A stretch of DNA of 64,000 nt, taken from assembly GCA_021740915.1 (NCBI GenBank), contig JAIOYW010000002.1, positions 1 through 64,000 on the forward strand, written 5' to 3'. The stretch is from Ignavibacteriales bacterium (GTDB lineage: Bacteria; Bacteroidota; Ignavibacteria; Ignavibacteriales; Melioribacteraceae). The notes below the pieces were generated by a model. It was not told where the DNA came from. It did no database searches and saw nothing but the letters and a program-made list of their open reading frames with translations. Position 1 is the first letter of the stretch; every line of letters begins with the position of its first letter. Positions 28,469-38,004 of this stretch are shown piece by piece. Made by a program: the position numbers and the translations under genes.

Positions 28469-29095
28469 TCATTTATGAACTTTCTGAAGAACGACAAGCT
28501 GGCTTGTCAAAGGTTGGTTCGCTTTCTCAAAAATTATTTCACTGTCTGTAAGTACGGCAAGATTTCTGACGCCGCCGTTCCTCACAAAAGATTTGAAATT
28601 CCGGTAATGATCCTTTCCTGCTGCAAACTCAACAATCTCATTAAGAGTACTCCAGAATCCCTTCGGCCTTGGGACAAGATATTCACCGATGATTATTTTA
28701 TCAGTGATTTCATAAATTTCTTCCAATAGCTTTACTCTTTCCTGCTCATCAACTTCATGTATCACATAAGTAAGCAGCGCATAATCGAATTTCTTTGTAA
28801 TCTCGGATTCAACTTCCGCCTCACTGCTATGCCGGAATTCAATTTTTCTGTTTGGATTCGAATTCAGTTTCCCGACGGCATTTCGTATATTTTTTTTGGA
28901 AAGATCAATACCCAGAACATAACTACATTTATCATGCGCGAAAAAAGAGAACCTGCCTGTTCCGCAGCCAATATCAATTACCGTTGAATCTTCACTTATA
29001 TATTCTTTTATTTGAGAAAATAATCTGTCCTGATTCGGAGCAATAAATTTATCATAAAACCAACCATCGTACCAGTGTGCTTTGTTCTGAGGCAT
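28469..29095 (-). CDS. class I SAM-dependent methyltransferase
   Basis: 208 residues. Motif I VIDIGCGTGRFS (about 39-50), an acidic residue at the end of strand 2 (GIDLSKKN) and YALLTYVIHEV as motif IV define a Rossmann methyltransferase. Small-molecule or lipid methylation is likely, but the substrate is unknown. It sits alone between the thioesterase and the glucan locus. Confidence 0.88.
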   Translation of the reverse strand: MPQNKAHWYDGWFYDKFIAPNQDRLFSQIKEYISEDSTVIDIGCGTGRFSFFAHDKCSYVLGIDLSKKNIRNAVGKLNSNPNRKIEFRHSSEAEVESEITKKFDYALLTYVIHEVDEQERVKLLEEIYEITDKIIIGEYLVPRPKGFWSTLNEIVEFAAGKDHYRNFKSFVRNGGVRNLAVLTDSEIIFEKANQPLTSQLVVLQKVHK

Positions 29096-29231
29096 ATTAA
29101 ATTCTTGATGTAAATAATAGTAAGATGAAACAAGGGTTGAAACGATTCCAATAATTCAAGAATTATTTTTCAAAAGATTAAGGGGAAAAATTGAAAAAGC
29201 ATAAAATATTTTAGAATTGAACGCCCGTAAA

Positions 29232-31046
29232 TCAAGGCGCCAGCGTTGAATTTCCGATATAAAGATCATACCATAAAAAATTTGGAGTGAGTACTGGGAA
29301 TGCAGGTATTTGTCCCCCAAAACCTATACGTCTGACAGCAATAGAGCTGAATGGTATTTCATCATTCTTTTCAATTTCTTTAAAATTAATTTCAATCGAA
29401 TTTCTCCTTGCTAATTCAGCGGTCTTTTCAGCCATATATTTATCGAACTTAGCCAGTTTAAGCTTATAGGAATATTCAGTTTTAAGAGAATCATAATTAA
29501 TAAAAAATTGACCGGCCGGCTGGAAATTGTACTTAAGAATAAAATTCAATTTGCCGTTATTTATCGGACCAATAATAAAAAAATTAGCGCCGCCACAAAT
29601 AAACTTGGAATGATCCGACTTAATAAATACAGAGTCCGGAATTCTGAAGCCCTTCTCCATGCTATTCATTAACGCTAAGGAATCAAAGTCCTTTCCCTCT
29701 TTTAACAACCCGATCCATTCATTTACCATCTGCACGTCCTCATCACACAAAAAGGAAATCAACGAATCCGAATTAGAATCACCTGTCAGAAAAATCCTTC
29801 TCAAGTGAAAGTAGATCTCGGATTCTGTCAGTTCAACACTATTAAACAACTTTTGAACAATAATACCGCTCAGAAGATTATCTTTCCAAATGTCGAATGT
29901 TTGCCTCAGTTCTGGATCAGATGAATAACCTCTTTTCCTTGCCTCATTGGAAAAGAAAGTATCTTCAATAAAATTTCTTAGCGCTCGTTTTAAGAACTCT
30001 TTGTTTTTTATAATATAGGAAGTATCAACCGGTATTTTTTCGTGCATAAGAAAAAAAAGAAAATCAGCAATGGTAGCGCTTGATTCATCAGTTTGAAATA
30101 AAAAAAGTTCTTTCTCCTTAGCAGAAAAAACGCTCATAAATTTAAGAGAATACGTATCGTATATGAAAGGATTAATCCTGAATTCCGGGTTTTGCAAAAT
30201 TGACTGTAAAAACTCAAAATACCTTGAGAAAAGCAAAGCAGATGTAGTATTATTAACTGGCACCGACTTCCCGCCAAATAAACTATCAATAAACAAACCC
30301 GCCGCCTTTTTCTCCTTTTTTTCTTCAATAATATTTATTGCTTTATTAACTAAAGTCTCCTGATCTTCGGCAAGAATCAAATCCAATTCATCCGAATAAA
30401 TCTTGAAGATCGCCCATCCGTTCCTGGTATTAACCGGTTCGCTGATTCCACCGGTACCGGCTGCAAATATCTGTGTTTGTAAATTTTCATCATCGAATTT
30501 CCCATATTCTGCTTTGAGTGGAAAATCATCTTGTACTGAGAATTCTTTTCTTGTCATAAGGAGAGAATCAAAATCTGCGCCGCTGTTTATCATCTGCTTA
30601 ATATTATGTATTTCCACAGAATCCTGTGAAACAATCATCCTGAACGTTTTATTCCGGATTAAAAAGGATTTAATCTCCTCGACTTCACTGCCTGAATATT
30701 GAACTTTCTTTTTAATCACTTCAAAATATAGCTTGTCCTTCAAAAGCAAATTCTCCAATGATTTCAGACTCATAACAACAAAAGGTTCAGAAAGAAATCC
30801 GGCATTAGAAGCCTCCTGCGCCCATAATTTCTCGGCAATAAGTGAAAATAAAAAATTATCTTTTGTGCTCCGGCTATTGCCCTCATACAAAGGACGTGGA
30901 GAAAATGAGTAACGATCGGAATATTCAGAGACAAGGATATTATTTGAGCCAACTTTTGCAATAGGGATTAAATTATCCTGAGGAAAGATCAAAGATTCGA
31001 AAATCATTAAGTGAAGAATAATGAAAAGAAAAAACAGAAATTTCAT
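29232..31046 (-). CDS. SurA/PpiD-like periplasmic foldase with parvulin-type domain
   Basis: 604 residues with a signal peptide (about 1-22). An N-terminal SurA-like helical region (IPIAKVGSNNILVSEYSDRY and following, to about 140) leads to a parvulin-like segment (HNIKQMINSGADFDSLLM ... GKFDDENLQTQIFAAGTGGISEPVNTRNGWAIFKIY). A second, more divergent segment follows the helices near 390-540 (LLKEGKDFDSLALMNSMEKG). It would help fold exported proteins in the periplasm. It overlaps the upstream permease by four bases, so it appears to be the last gene of the glucan locus and may serve its secreted enzymes. Confidence 0.78.
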   Translation of the reverse strand: MKFLFFLFIILHLMIFESLIFPQDNLIPIAKVGSNNILVSEYSDRYSFSPRPLYEGNSRSTKDNFLFSLIAEKLWAQEASNAGFLSEPFVVMSLKSLENLLLKDKLYFEVIKKKVQYSGSEVEEIKSFLIRNKTFRMIVSQDSVEIHNIKQMINSGADFDSLLMTRKEFSVQDDFPLKAEYGKFDDENLQTQIFAAGTGGISEPVNTRNGWAIFKIYSDELDLILAEDQETLVNKAINIIEEKKEKKAAGLFIDSLFGGKSVPVNNTTSALLFSRYFEFLQSILQNPEFRINPFIYDTYSLKFMSVFSAKEKELFLFQTDESSATIADFLFFLMHEKIPVDTSYIIKNKEFLKRALRNFIEDTFFSNEARKRGYSSDPELRQTFDIWKDNLLSGIIVQKLFNSVELTESEIYFHLRRIFLTGDSNSDSLISFLCDEDVQMVNEWIGLLKEGKDFDSLALMNSMEKGFRIPDSVFIKSDHSKFICGGANFFIIGPINNGKLNFILKYNFQPAGQFFINYDSLKTEYSYKLKLAKFDKYMAEKTAELARRNSIEINFKEIEKNDEIPFSSIAVRRIGFGGQIPAFPVLTPNFLWYDLYIGNSTLAP

Positions 31047-31867
31047 CCTTTAACACTGCCCATAAGAATACCATTAATATAGAAACGCTGAAGAATAATA
31101 AAAATAATAATAACAGGCAGAATAGTAATTACAGAACCCGCCATCATTAATTCAGTATCCTGAACATGCTCGCCCATAAGATTGGATAAAGCAACAGGCA
31201 TCGTGTACATAGAAGAATCCGTCATAACAATCAATGGCCAGAGAAAATCATTCCACGAACCCATAAAAGTAAAAATTCCAAGCGTAATTATAATGGGTTT
31301 TATTAAGGGCAGAATAATCCGAAAATATATCTCAAATTCACCTGCTCCGTCAATTTTCGCTGCCTCAATAAGGCTATCGGGAATAGACATCGCAAATTGT
31401 CTGATAAGAAAAATCCCGAAAACACTTGACATCGCAGGAACAATTATTGCCCAGTAGGTATTGATTAATCCCATGTTTTTAAGCATAAGAAAGACTGGGA
31501 GCATAGTAACTTGTCCGGGAATTATCATTGAACTTAGCATTACTTTAAAAATACTTTCTTTACCTGCAAACCGCAATTTGGCGAATGCGTAACCAGTAAG
31601 AGAATTAAAGAAGAGAGAAAAAAATGTTACACCAATTGATATAACAAGACTATTTAACAGATTTCGTGTGAGATCGATACGAGAAAAAAGAGAGATGTAA
31701 TGTGAAAAATCTATAGCGTCAGGTAAAAATTTAGGCGGATAAGTATTAGCTGAGCCAGAAGGCATAAATGAAGCTGAAACCATCCATAAAAACGGCATTA
31801 ATGAAGCTGCCCCGACAAGGAAAGCCAAAAGATAAAGCAATATTTTTTTTACTGTTTCAGATATCAT
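31043..31867 (-). CDS. ABC sugar transporter permease, MalG/UgpE type (CUT1)
   Basis: 274 residues, six predicted membrane helices and the EAA loop EAAKIDGAGEFEIYFRIILP, which docks the ATPase. It pairs with the permease gene upstream, which it overlaps by 11 bases. CUT1 importers take up oligosaccharides and glycosides. No ATPase gene is present in the locus, so a shared MsmK/UgpC-type ATPase elsewhere is expected. Confidence 0.95.
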   Translation of the reverse strand: MISETVKKILLYLLAFLVGAASLMPFLWMVSASFMPSGSANTYPPKFLPDAIDFSHYISLFSRIDLTRNLLNSLVISIGVTFFSLFFNSLTGYAFAKLRFAGKESIFKVMLSSMIIPGQVTMLPVFLMLKNMGLINTYWAIIVPAMSSVFGIFLIRQFAMSIPDSLIEAAKIDGAGEFEIYFRIILPLIKPIIITLGIFTFMGSWNDFLWPLIVMTDSSMYTMPVALSNLMGEHVQDTELMMAGSVITILPVIIIFIILQRFYINGILMGSVKG

Positions 31868-32741
31868 ATCTTTTCTGAATCCTGAACTGAATAAGCGCTC
31901 CGGTAAAAATGATAACGAATAGAGTGAATGCTATCGCTGTGGAATATCCGAGATTCCACCACCTGAATCCTTCCTGATACATATATAGAACAATACTGAG
32001 AGTGCTGTTAAGAGGTCCGCCCTGAGTCATTATATAAGGCTCAGAAAAAAGCTGAAAATATCCTATCATTGTGATTACACTTATAAACACCGTTGCCGGC
32101 GCCAGCATCGGCAATGTAATATGCCGGAATCTGCTCCATGCGCCGGCGCCTTCAATGGATGCAGCTTCATAAAGTTCTTCAGGGATATTTTGAAGCCCGG
32201 CAATAAATATTATCATGTTATATCCAAAATTTTTCCAGACAGCCATTAGAATAATTGCAGGCATCGAAAACGTTGGGTCTCCTAACCAATCAACCGGGCT
32301 AATTCCAATAAACCCAAGAAAATAATTCAGCATACCAAACCGGGGATGATATATGAATCGCCAGACAATAGCAACTGCCACAAGAGTTGTAACCACGGGA
32401 AGAAAATAAATTGTTCTGAAAAATGCTTTGAAACGTATTAATTTGGAATTGAGCAAAATTGCTGCACCAAGAGAAACGGCAACAGACAAAGGACCACCTG
32501 CCAGAACAAAATAAAATGTGTTCTTAAGAGCTGACCAGAAAAGAGGTTCATGCAGAATTTTAGAATAATTATCAATCCCGATAAACCGGAGATAATTGAG
32601 ATTCCCTAAAGAATAAATATTGAAATCTGTAAAACTAAAAATAAAGGACGCTAATACCGGAATAAAAAAGAAAACAGTAATAACAAGAAGCGAGGGGCCG
32701 AAAAAAATCAGCAAAACGATTGTTGATGTTTTTTTTCTCAT
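31857..32741 (-). CDS. ABC sugar transporter permease, MalF/UgpA type (CUT1)
   Basis: 294 residues, six membrane helices with the EAA loop EAASIEGAGAWSRFRHITLP. It forms the inner-membrane channel with the next permease and receives cargo from the binding protein encoded four bases upstream. It lacks the long periplasmic loop of enterobacterial MalF, as is usual for UgpA-like members. Confidence 0.95.
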   Translation of the reverse strand: MRKKTSTIVLLIFFGPSLLVITVFFFIPVLASFIFSFTDFNIYSLGNLNYLRFIGIDNYSKILHEPLFWSALKNTFYFVLAGGPLSVAVSLGAAILLNSKLIRFKAFFRTIYFLPVVTTLVAVAIVWRFIYHPRFGMLNYFLGFIGISPVDWLGDPTFSMPAIILMAVWKNFGYNMIIFIAGLQNIPEELYEAASIEGAGAWSRFRHITLPMLAPATVFISVITMIGYFQLFSEPYIMTQGGPLNSTLSIVLYMYQEGFRWWNLGYSTAIAFTLFVIIFTGALIQFRIQKRYDI

Positions 32742-32745
32742 TCAA

Positions 32746-34020
32746 CTACTCTGCCTGCCTGTGTTTTAAAATCCACCGCCTTTTTTCCAAAATATTGTCC
32801 ACATCATCATCCAACATTTTCAGTACAATTTCAACACTTACTTTCCCTGTTGAAGCAAGTTCGGCGTATTGCTGAACCTTTGCCGATGCAATCTGCTCCC
32901 ACTCCGGAATCTTTGGAGTAGGTTTTACTTTTTCTAACTGCTTAAAAAAAGCAGATAAATACGGATTATCAGCTAAAATTTTGTTTTCCCACACAGTTTT
33001 ATTCGGAGGAAGAGCTGCAACAATTTTGTAGAATCGTAATTGATTATCTGGTCTCGACATAAATTCGATAAATTTCCATGCGGCGGTTTTCTTTTCTGAA
33101 AAACGGCTTATTACAAGACTTGCGCCCCCGGCAATTGAATATCCCGGATAATTTTCATCAGGAGAAGGTAACGGAGCTGTCATCCATTTGCCTTTCATCG
33201 CCGGAGATAAGCGCCTTTGAAATTCACCAATATTCCATGGACCTGTAATATAGAAAGCAAAATAACCGCTCTCAAAAGCCTGATAAATATTCAACACGCT
33301 CTGCATATCCTTTGGAGCGAGCTCTTCTTCGAAAAATTTCATTAGAAATTCAAAACTCTCGCGGAATTCAACAGAAGAAAAATCGCCATAAGAATCATTT
33401 TCTCTAAGAAGTCGGGCGTTATTCTGTATTCCAAAAAGGATAAACGGCACCCATTCGTTTACAGGAACAAAGAAAGAATAACAATTTTCAGAAGTACAAA
33501 GTTGTTTGATTTTCTGTGATTGAAAATATAGGTCATTCCACGTCCTCGGAGATGAATTGAAACCAGCTTTTTTTAACAGATCGCTTCTGTAAAAAAGAAC
33601 ACGGGTATCAACATACCATGGAATGCCAAGTGTAGAGTTTTCGAGTAAATTCGTCTCCCAAATCCCTTCGAAATATTCGGATCGTTTTATCACACGGGAA
33701 TCTGCAATATAACCATCAAGAGATTCTAACGCATCTAATGCTCTAAATTCCGGTATCCAAGTATTTCCAAGCTGAAAAACATCTGGGAGAGTTTCACTTG
33801 CAAACGCAGTCATAAGTTTTTCATGCGCTGCTGTCCATGGTATCTGATTGATATTAACTTTGATATCCGGGTTCTCAGCCTCGAACAATCGCGCTAATTC
33901 CGATGCTTTTTCTCCCTCAATCCCCATTGCCCAAAACTCAATCTCTGTGTAATGGTGTTTTTCAGAACATCCTGAACTTATAATTATTAACAAAACAAAG
34001 GATACAATATATCGCATCAT
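32746..34020 (-). CDS. CUT1 ABC transporter substrate-binding lipoprotein
   Basis: 424 residues. A lipoprotein signal ends near ISSGC (Cys at about 18). The mature part has the SBP type 1 fold: EIEFWAMGIEGEKASELARLFEAENP, WTAAHEKLMTAFASETLPDVFQLGNTW and the WNIGEF/PGYSIAGGASLVIS region. It captures an oligosaccharide in the periplasm. Given the neighbours this is probably a gluco-oligosaccharide, by inference. Its ATG overlaps the stop of the glycoamylase-domain gene. Confidence 0.94.
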   Translation of the reverse strand: MMRYIVSFVLLIIISSGCSEKHHYTEIEFWAMGIEGEKASELARLFEAENPDIKVNINQIPWTAAHEKLMTAFASETLPDVFQLGNTWIPEFRALDALESLDGYIADSRVIKRSEYFEGIWETNLLENSTLGIPWYVDTRVLFYRSDLLKKAGFNSSPRTWNDLYFQSQKIKQLCTSENCYSFFVPVNEWVPFILFGIQNNARLLRENDSYGDFSSVEFRESFEFLMKFFEEELAPKDMQSVLNIYQAFESGYFAFYITGPWNIGEFQRRLSPAMKGKWMTAPLPSPDENYPGYSIAGGASLVISRFSEKKTAAWKFIEFMSRPDNQLRFYKIVAALPPNKTVWENKILADNPYLSAFFKQLEKVKPTPKIPEWEQIASAKVQQYAELASTGKVSVEIVLKMLDDDVDNILEKRRWILKHRQAE

Positions 34021-35906
34021 TTCGCCAATATCATCTTGCCGGTAAAAACCCGATCAGCTATGGCGATTCGATAAATAAAGACCCCGCTGCCGGCTTTAAC
34101 ACCCGATTCTGATAAGCCATCCCATTCCCATTCAAGTTTTCCAGAACTAACGTTTCCATTGAATAGCGACTTGACCTTTCTGCCAAGAAGATCAAAAACA
34201 TCAACGGAAACCGATCCAGGCGACTCTGCAAATGCAGAAATTTTTGTAGAAGGATTAAAGGGATTCGGATATGTTCCTATCACTCTGAATTGATCGGGCG
34301 ATAATTTTTCAGGCCTAACAAAAGTAAGGGTATCAGCTTTGAATCCAATTGAGTCAAGAGCAGCGTTAATTTCGGGGTTGCTCATAAACTTTTCCCATAT
34401 CAGCCCGCTCCTGTAATTTTCGATCATAACAATAATTGGTCCCTGATCGATGGCGATATACGAACTCGCAAACCAATTCTGCGAAATATTAAAAGCATCC
34501 TTGAATCCGTATTCACCCCAAAGTGAGTTTCCATACGTCCGATAAAGATTTTTAATCAGACTGATTGATTCCTGCGGAGTATATGCGATACTTGAAATAC
34601 CTCCGGAAGGCGTTATAGTGCCATTATCCTGCCCGTAAGGTTCATGAGCGCTATATCCCCAGGGGTTATCGCTTGCTGTCAACCCCCAGGAGTCCGGCCC
34701 ATAGCCCTGGTGACCATAAGGATTTCTAATACAATATTCTCTGTTAACAAGAGTATGATTTCGGTTTTGCAGGAAAAAGTTACAGTATTTGTCCTTTTTA
34801 TCCCTCGGGTCAAAACCCAAAAATGAATAATGAGAGAAGAAAAGCGGACCTCCATAAGCTTTGCCAATATACAGTTTATGTCCGAAATAGGTGTTACCAT
34901 TTACATATGCAGATGAACTTGTGAAACCGTTATAATAGGTTCTTGCGGGCAAATGAAAAGTTTCTGAAGCTATGCCGAGAATATATGCAATCATGGTTTC
35001 ATTCCAGCCTGCGAGTGTCATATTGATCTGCCACCCGTAGTTTGGCGACCAATGCCAATAGAGATAATTACTCCATGAGGCTCTTTGGTAGAAATTCCAT
35101 TCAACGGTATTCCAGATAAATGTAATATTCTCTCTTAGCAAAACTTCTTCAGAATCATCACGATCAAAAAATCCCCTTGCCGCAAGCAATCCCTGGATAA
35201 GAAAAGAGGTTTCAACCAAATCGCCTCCATCATCATACTGGCTGAATGGAATAACCTTACCAGTTTCCCCATTAAGCCAGTGTGAATAAGCGCCATGAAA
35301 CCGATCTGCTTTTTCAATAAGAAAATTTGTGATTTTAGCAAGACGTTCCAATCCTTCCTGCCTTGTGATAAAACCCCTGTGAATACCAACAAGAATTGCC
35401 ATTATCCCGAATCCTGACCCGCCTGATGTAACCGTGTTTCCCGACCCAAGTCTCTCCCTCGCTAGCCCGGAAGTCGGGTGGGCATAATTCCAGAAATAGC
35501 GGAAGGTTGCCCTTTGAACCATATCAAGAAATTCATCATCGCTGATTTCTCTTGTCAGCACATCAACTGAATCGCTCATCCCTGATTCATTCCCAGATAA
35601 ATCATAAGCAGATATTTTATATGAACCAGCTACCCCAATCGAGCCGTAATACTCTGACAAATAATTCTTTTCCTTACTTATATAACTATATAGCAAATAA
35701 TCAGAACCCAATCTGCGATAAATTTTATAACCTCCAATGTCAGTCTCAGTGTTTGCTGACCAGACAAGATCGATATGCTTCTCATAAGAATTGCCTGCGA
35801 AATCAGCAGGCGTCGCCGGAGGATCAGTATCAGCACAGATCTTGAAAGTAAAGAGTAGCAATAATAACATAAAGGCGATAGCATCCCTAACTCTGTTTCT
35901 GTTCAT
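34017..35906 (-). CDS. secreted glycoamylase-domain (GH144-type) glucanase with FN3 and T9SS tail
   Basis: 629 residues from the ATG at 35906 (GGGGA nine bases upstream; a TTG at 35915 would overlap the GH2 gene). Signal peptide to about 26; a fibronectin III domain (about 28-105); a PF10091 glycoamylase domain (about 120-530) with TSGGSGFGIMAILVGIHRGF, NQGY-type loops replaced by GHQGYGPDSWGLTASDNPWG, and IDQGPIIVMIENYRSG; then a T9SS C-terminal domain with TYPNPFNPSTKI. PF10091 contains the GH144 endo-beta-1,2-glucanases, so cleavage of a beta-1,2-glucan is the leading guess. The T9SS tail predicts cell-surface location. Despite the domain name, starch is not implied. Confidence 0.85.
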   Translation of the reverse strand: MNRNRVRDAIAFMLLLLLFTFKICADTDPPATPADFAGNSYEKHIDLVWSANTETDIGGYKIYRRLGSDYLLYSYISKEKNYLSEYYGSIGVAGSYKISAYDLSGNESGMSDSVDVLTREISDDEFLDMVQRATFRYFWNYAHPTSGLARERLGSGNTVTSGGSGFGIMAILVGIHRGFITRQEGLERLAKITNFLIEKADRFHGAYSHWLNGETGKVIPFSQYDDGGDLVETSFLIQGLLAARGFFDRDDSEEVLLRENITFIWNTVEWNFYQRASWSNYLYWHWSPNYGWQINMTLAGWNETMIAYILGIASETFHLPARTYYNGFTSSSAYVNGNTYFGHKLYIGKAYGGPLFFSHYSFLGFDPRDKKDKYCNFFLQNRNHTLVNREYCIRNPYGHQGYGPDSWGLTASDNPWGYSAHEPYGQDNGTITPSGGISSIAYTPQESISLIKNLYRTYGNSLWGEYGFKDAFNISQNWFASSYIAIDQGPIIVMIENYRSGLIWEKFMSNPEINAALDSIGFKADTLTFVRPEKLSPDQFRVIGTYPNPFNPSTKISAFAESPGSVSVDVFDLLGRKVKSLFNGNVSSGKLEWEWDGLSESGVKAGSGVFIYRIAIADRVFTGKMILAK

Positions 35907-35907
35907 T

Positions 35908-38004
35908 TCAGTCAATCCCCTTCTCTATTGTGATACTAAAATTCTGACTGCTTAAAATATTGCCGCCCGAATCATAAATAATCCCTTCAAATATATAATT
36001 ACCTTCAGATGAATTCTCTGGAAGTTTTATGTTTAGATTCTCAAAACTTTTCTTTTCCACAGAATCTGGTAACAACCTGATATTTTTCTCTTCTGAAATA
36101 GTGGTGTTATCTAATTTCCATATCAGAATGCAGTCCTTTAATTCGGAATGAAGATCGTTTATCAACCAGTACTCGATATTTAATTTATCACCGGGGAAAT
36201 ATCTCCTTTGACGAAGTTCTATCGAAAGCAGCGTTGGATTAAATAAGGATTTTAGGGTGAAATAACCTTTTTTAAGATTTCCGTAATAATCAACCACAGA
36301 CCATGTTATTGATGGCCAGCAGTCAATAAACATAAACTGAAAAATTCCAGTAATCTTTGAGAATTTTTCTCTTCTATAAAAATTAATTGCTCTGCTGAGT
36401 AATTCAGATTGATACTTCTGAGAATTCCCGATAAAATCCTCAATAGATTCCCCCTTAGATATTTCAGCGATTTGAAAAGTCTGGGCATATTGAAAATTAT
36501 GGAATTTCCAGGACTTCCAGTCGGGCTGTGAAATATCATCAGACGATAAAAATCTTTGCAGACTTTTTAACTCCGGCAATGCCTGTGCGCCAAACTCGGT
36601 AACCAGAGGGCCCATCGGCGTTGCAGCAAACCCCTCCACTGTCCCCCAATACCATCCATCATAAGGATGCTCCTCATAATTTGAAGCTAATCTGACTGGT
36701 CGGGTTTGATCAACACTTTTTACTGCATCATAAAGAAATGGGTCGAGAGTATTTATCTGTTCACCAGGCTCGTTATGACAACACCAGATTGCAATTGATG
36801 GATGATTATACAATTGCACTGCCATATCTTTAATCTGACTAACAGCATTTGAGTTGAACTCATCAGAGTTGTCATAAGTCCATTGTAATGCAAAATCCTG
36901 CCAAACCAGGATTCCGCGTCTATCACATTCAGCATAATATTCATCTCTATTAACATGAGCATGCATCCTGATAATATTAATATTTGCATCTCTCAGTAAA
37001 TTAACCTGAGTCTCTATCCTCTCTAAGCTAAGCGATGACAGATACTGTTCAGGGATGATATTAGTCCCCCTCAAAAAGAGTCGCTTACCATTAAGATAGA
37101 AAACGCTATCATGTTCGAGACGAATTTCTCTAATTCCGGTAGTTAAACTTATACCAATAAAACTAACAGATTCGATTTTTAAATTATAAAGAGCAGGATA
37201 TCCCAAATCCCATGTATTCCATAACACTGGTGAATCAATCTCCACTACCAGATCCCTCGCCGAATCACCGGAAGGAATTTTTATAATTGAGCTGACTACT
37301 TTTTCAGAATTATCCGGAGAGAGTACTGTAATATTAATTTCTTCAACCGACTCCCCGGTTTTCTCCGAAAAAAAAGAAAGCTCAAGGGAAACACGGGCAG
37401 AATTATAATCATTATAAAGTTTTGAAGAGAATTTAACTCCCTTAAGAATAATCTGCTTATGAAAAGTCAATAAAACCTTATTCCAAATGCCGCCTGTATT
37501 TCCATCTTGCCCCCGCTCCAAATCTCCTGAACCGGGTCTGCAATCGTGATGATTAAAAATACCTTTTATCAGTTGCTTATTCATTGGCCAGACAGTACCC
37601 GGAATTTCCCGTGGAGAAGTTACTCTCACAATTAGGACGTTTACTCTGTTCAACCAGGTACTTTTTAACTTAAAATTAAATTTCTGAAAATAACCTTCAT
37701 GCGATCCTAGAAATTTACTATTCAGCCAAACTTCTGAAAAATAATCAACACCGCTGAATTCTAGCAGAGGAATCGAATCTTCACCTGGAGAAAAATCAAG
37801 TGAGAATTCATAAAAGTACCAAATCGTACCTGAAAAATTATTTAATCCCTGCAATTGCCAGTTAGAAGGCGCTGATATTTCGCCATCGAAATTCAAATTC
37901 ATGAAGTTCAATTCTACTTCATTAATTGATAGCAATGAATCCATATCCTTAATAATACGCCACTTGCCCGATAGATCGACAAAATTAGTTGCTATCAATT
38001 TCAC
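35908..38004 (-). CDS. GH2 family glycosidase (beta-mannosidase/beta-glucosidase-like), cytoplasmic
   Basis: 698 residues with no signal peptide, unlike the enzymes on either side. The GH2 order is clear: sugar-binding jelly roll (LSGKWRI, WYFYEFSL, WLNSKFLGSHEGYF), immunoglobulin-like domain (about 185-295) and TIM barrel (from 300: NGKRLFLRGTN). The acid/base Glu412 sits in CHNEPG and the nucleophile Glu470 in VTEFGAQ. It should remove a non-reducing beta-linked sugar from imported oligosaccharides. The exact sugar is not predictable. The start is a GTG at 38004 just ahead of the conserved LSGKW, overlapping the upstream gene by 20 bases. Confidence 0.88.
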   Translation of the reverse strand: MKLIATNFVDLSGKWRIIKDMDSLLSINEVELNFMNLNFDGEISAPSNWQLQGLNNFSGTIWYFYEFSLDFSPGEDSIPLLEFSGVDYFSEVWLNSKFLGSHEGYFQKFNFKLKSTWLNRVNVLIVRVTSPREIPGTVWPMNKQLIKGIFNHHDCRPGSGDLERGQDGNTGGIWNKVLLTFHKQIILKGVKFSSKLYNDYNSARVSLELSFFSEKTGESVEEINITVLSPDNSEKVVSSIIKIPSGDSARDLVVEIDSPVLWNTWDLGYPALYNLKIESVSFIGISLTTGIREIRLEHDSVFYLNGKRLFLRGTNIIPEQYLSSLSLERIETQVNLLRDANINIIRMHAHVNRDEYYAECDRRGILVWQDFALQWTYDNSDEFNSNAVSQIKDMAVQLYNHPSIAIWCCHNEPGEQINTLDPFLYDAVKSVDQTRPVRLASNYEEHPYDGWYWGTVEGFAATPMGPLVTEFGAQALPELKSLQRFLSSDDISQPDWKSWKFHNFQYAQTFQIAEISKGESIEDFIGNSQKYQSELLSRAINFYRREKFSKITGIFQFMFIDCWPSITWSVVDYYGNLKKGYFTLKSLFNPTLLSIELRQRRYFPGDKLNIEYWLINDLHSELKDCILIWKLDNTTISEEKNIRLLPDSVEKKSFENLNIKLPENSSEGNYIFEGIIYDSGGNILSSQNFSITIEKGID

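Noticed and set aside
29096-29231. Possible terminator at the end of the glucan locus
   Set aside because: Only a short AACGC/GCGTT pairing with a long loop around the stop codon; too weak to list.
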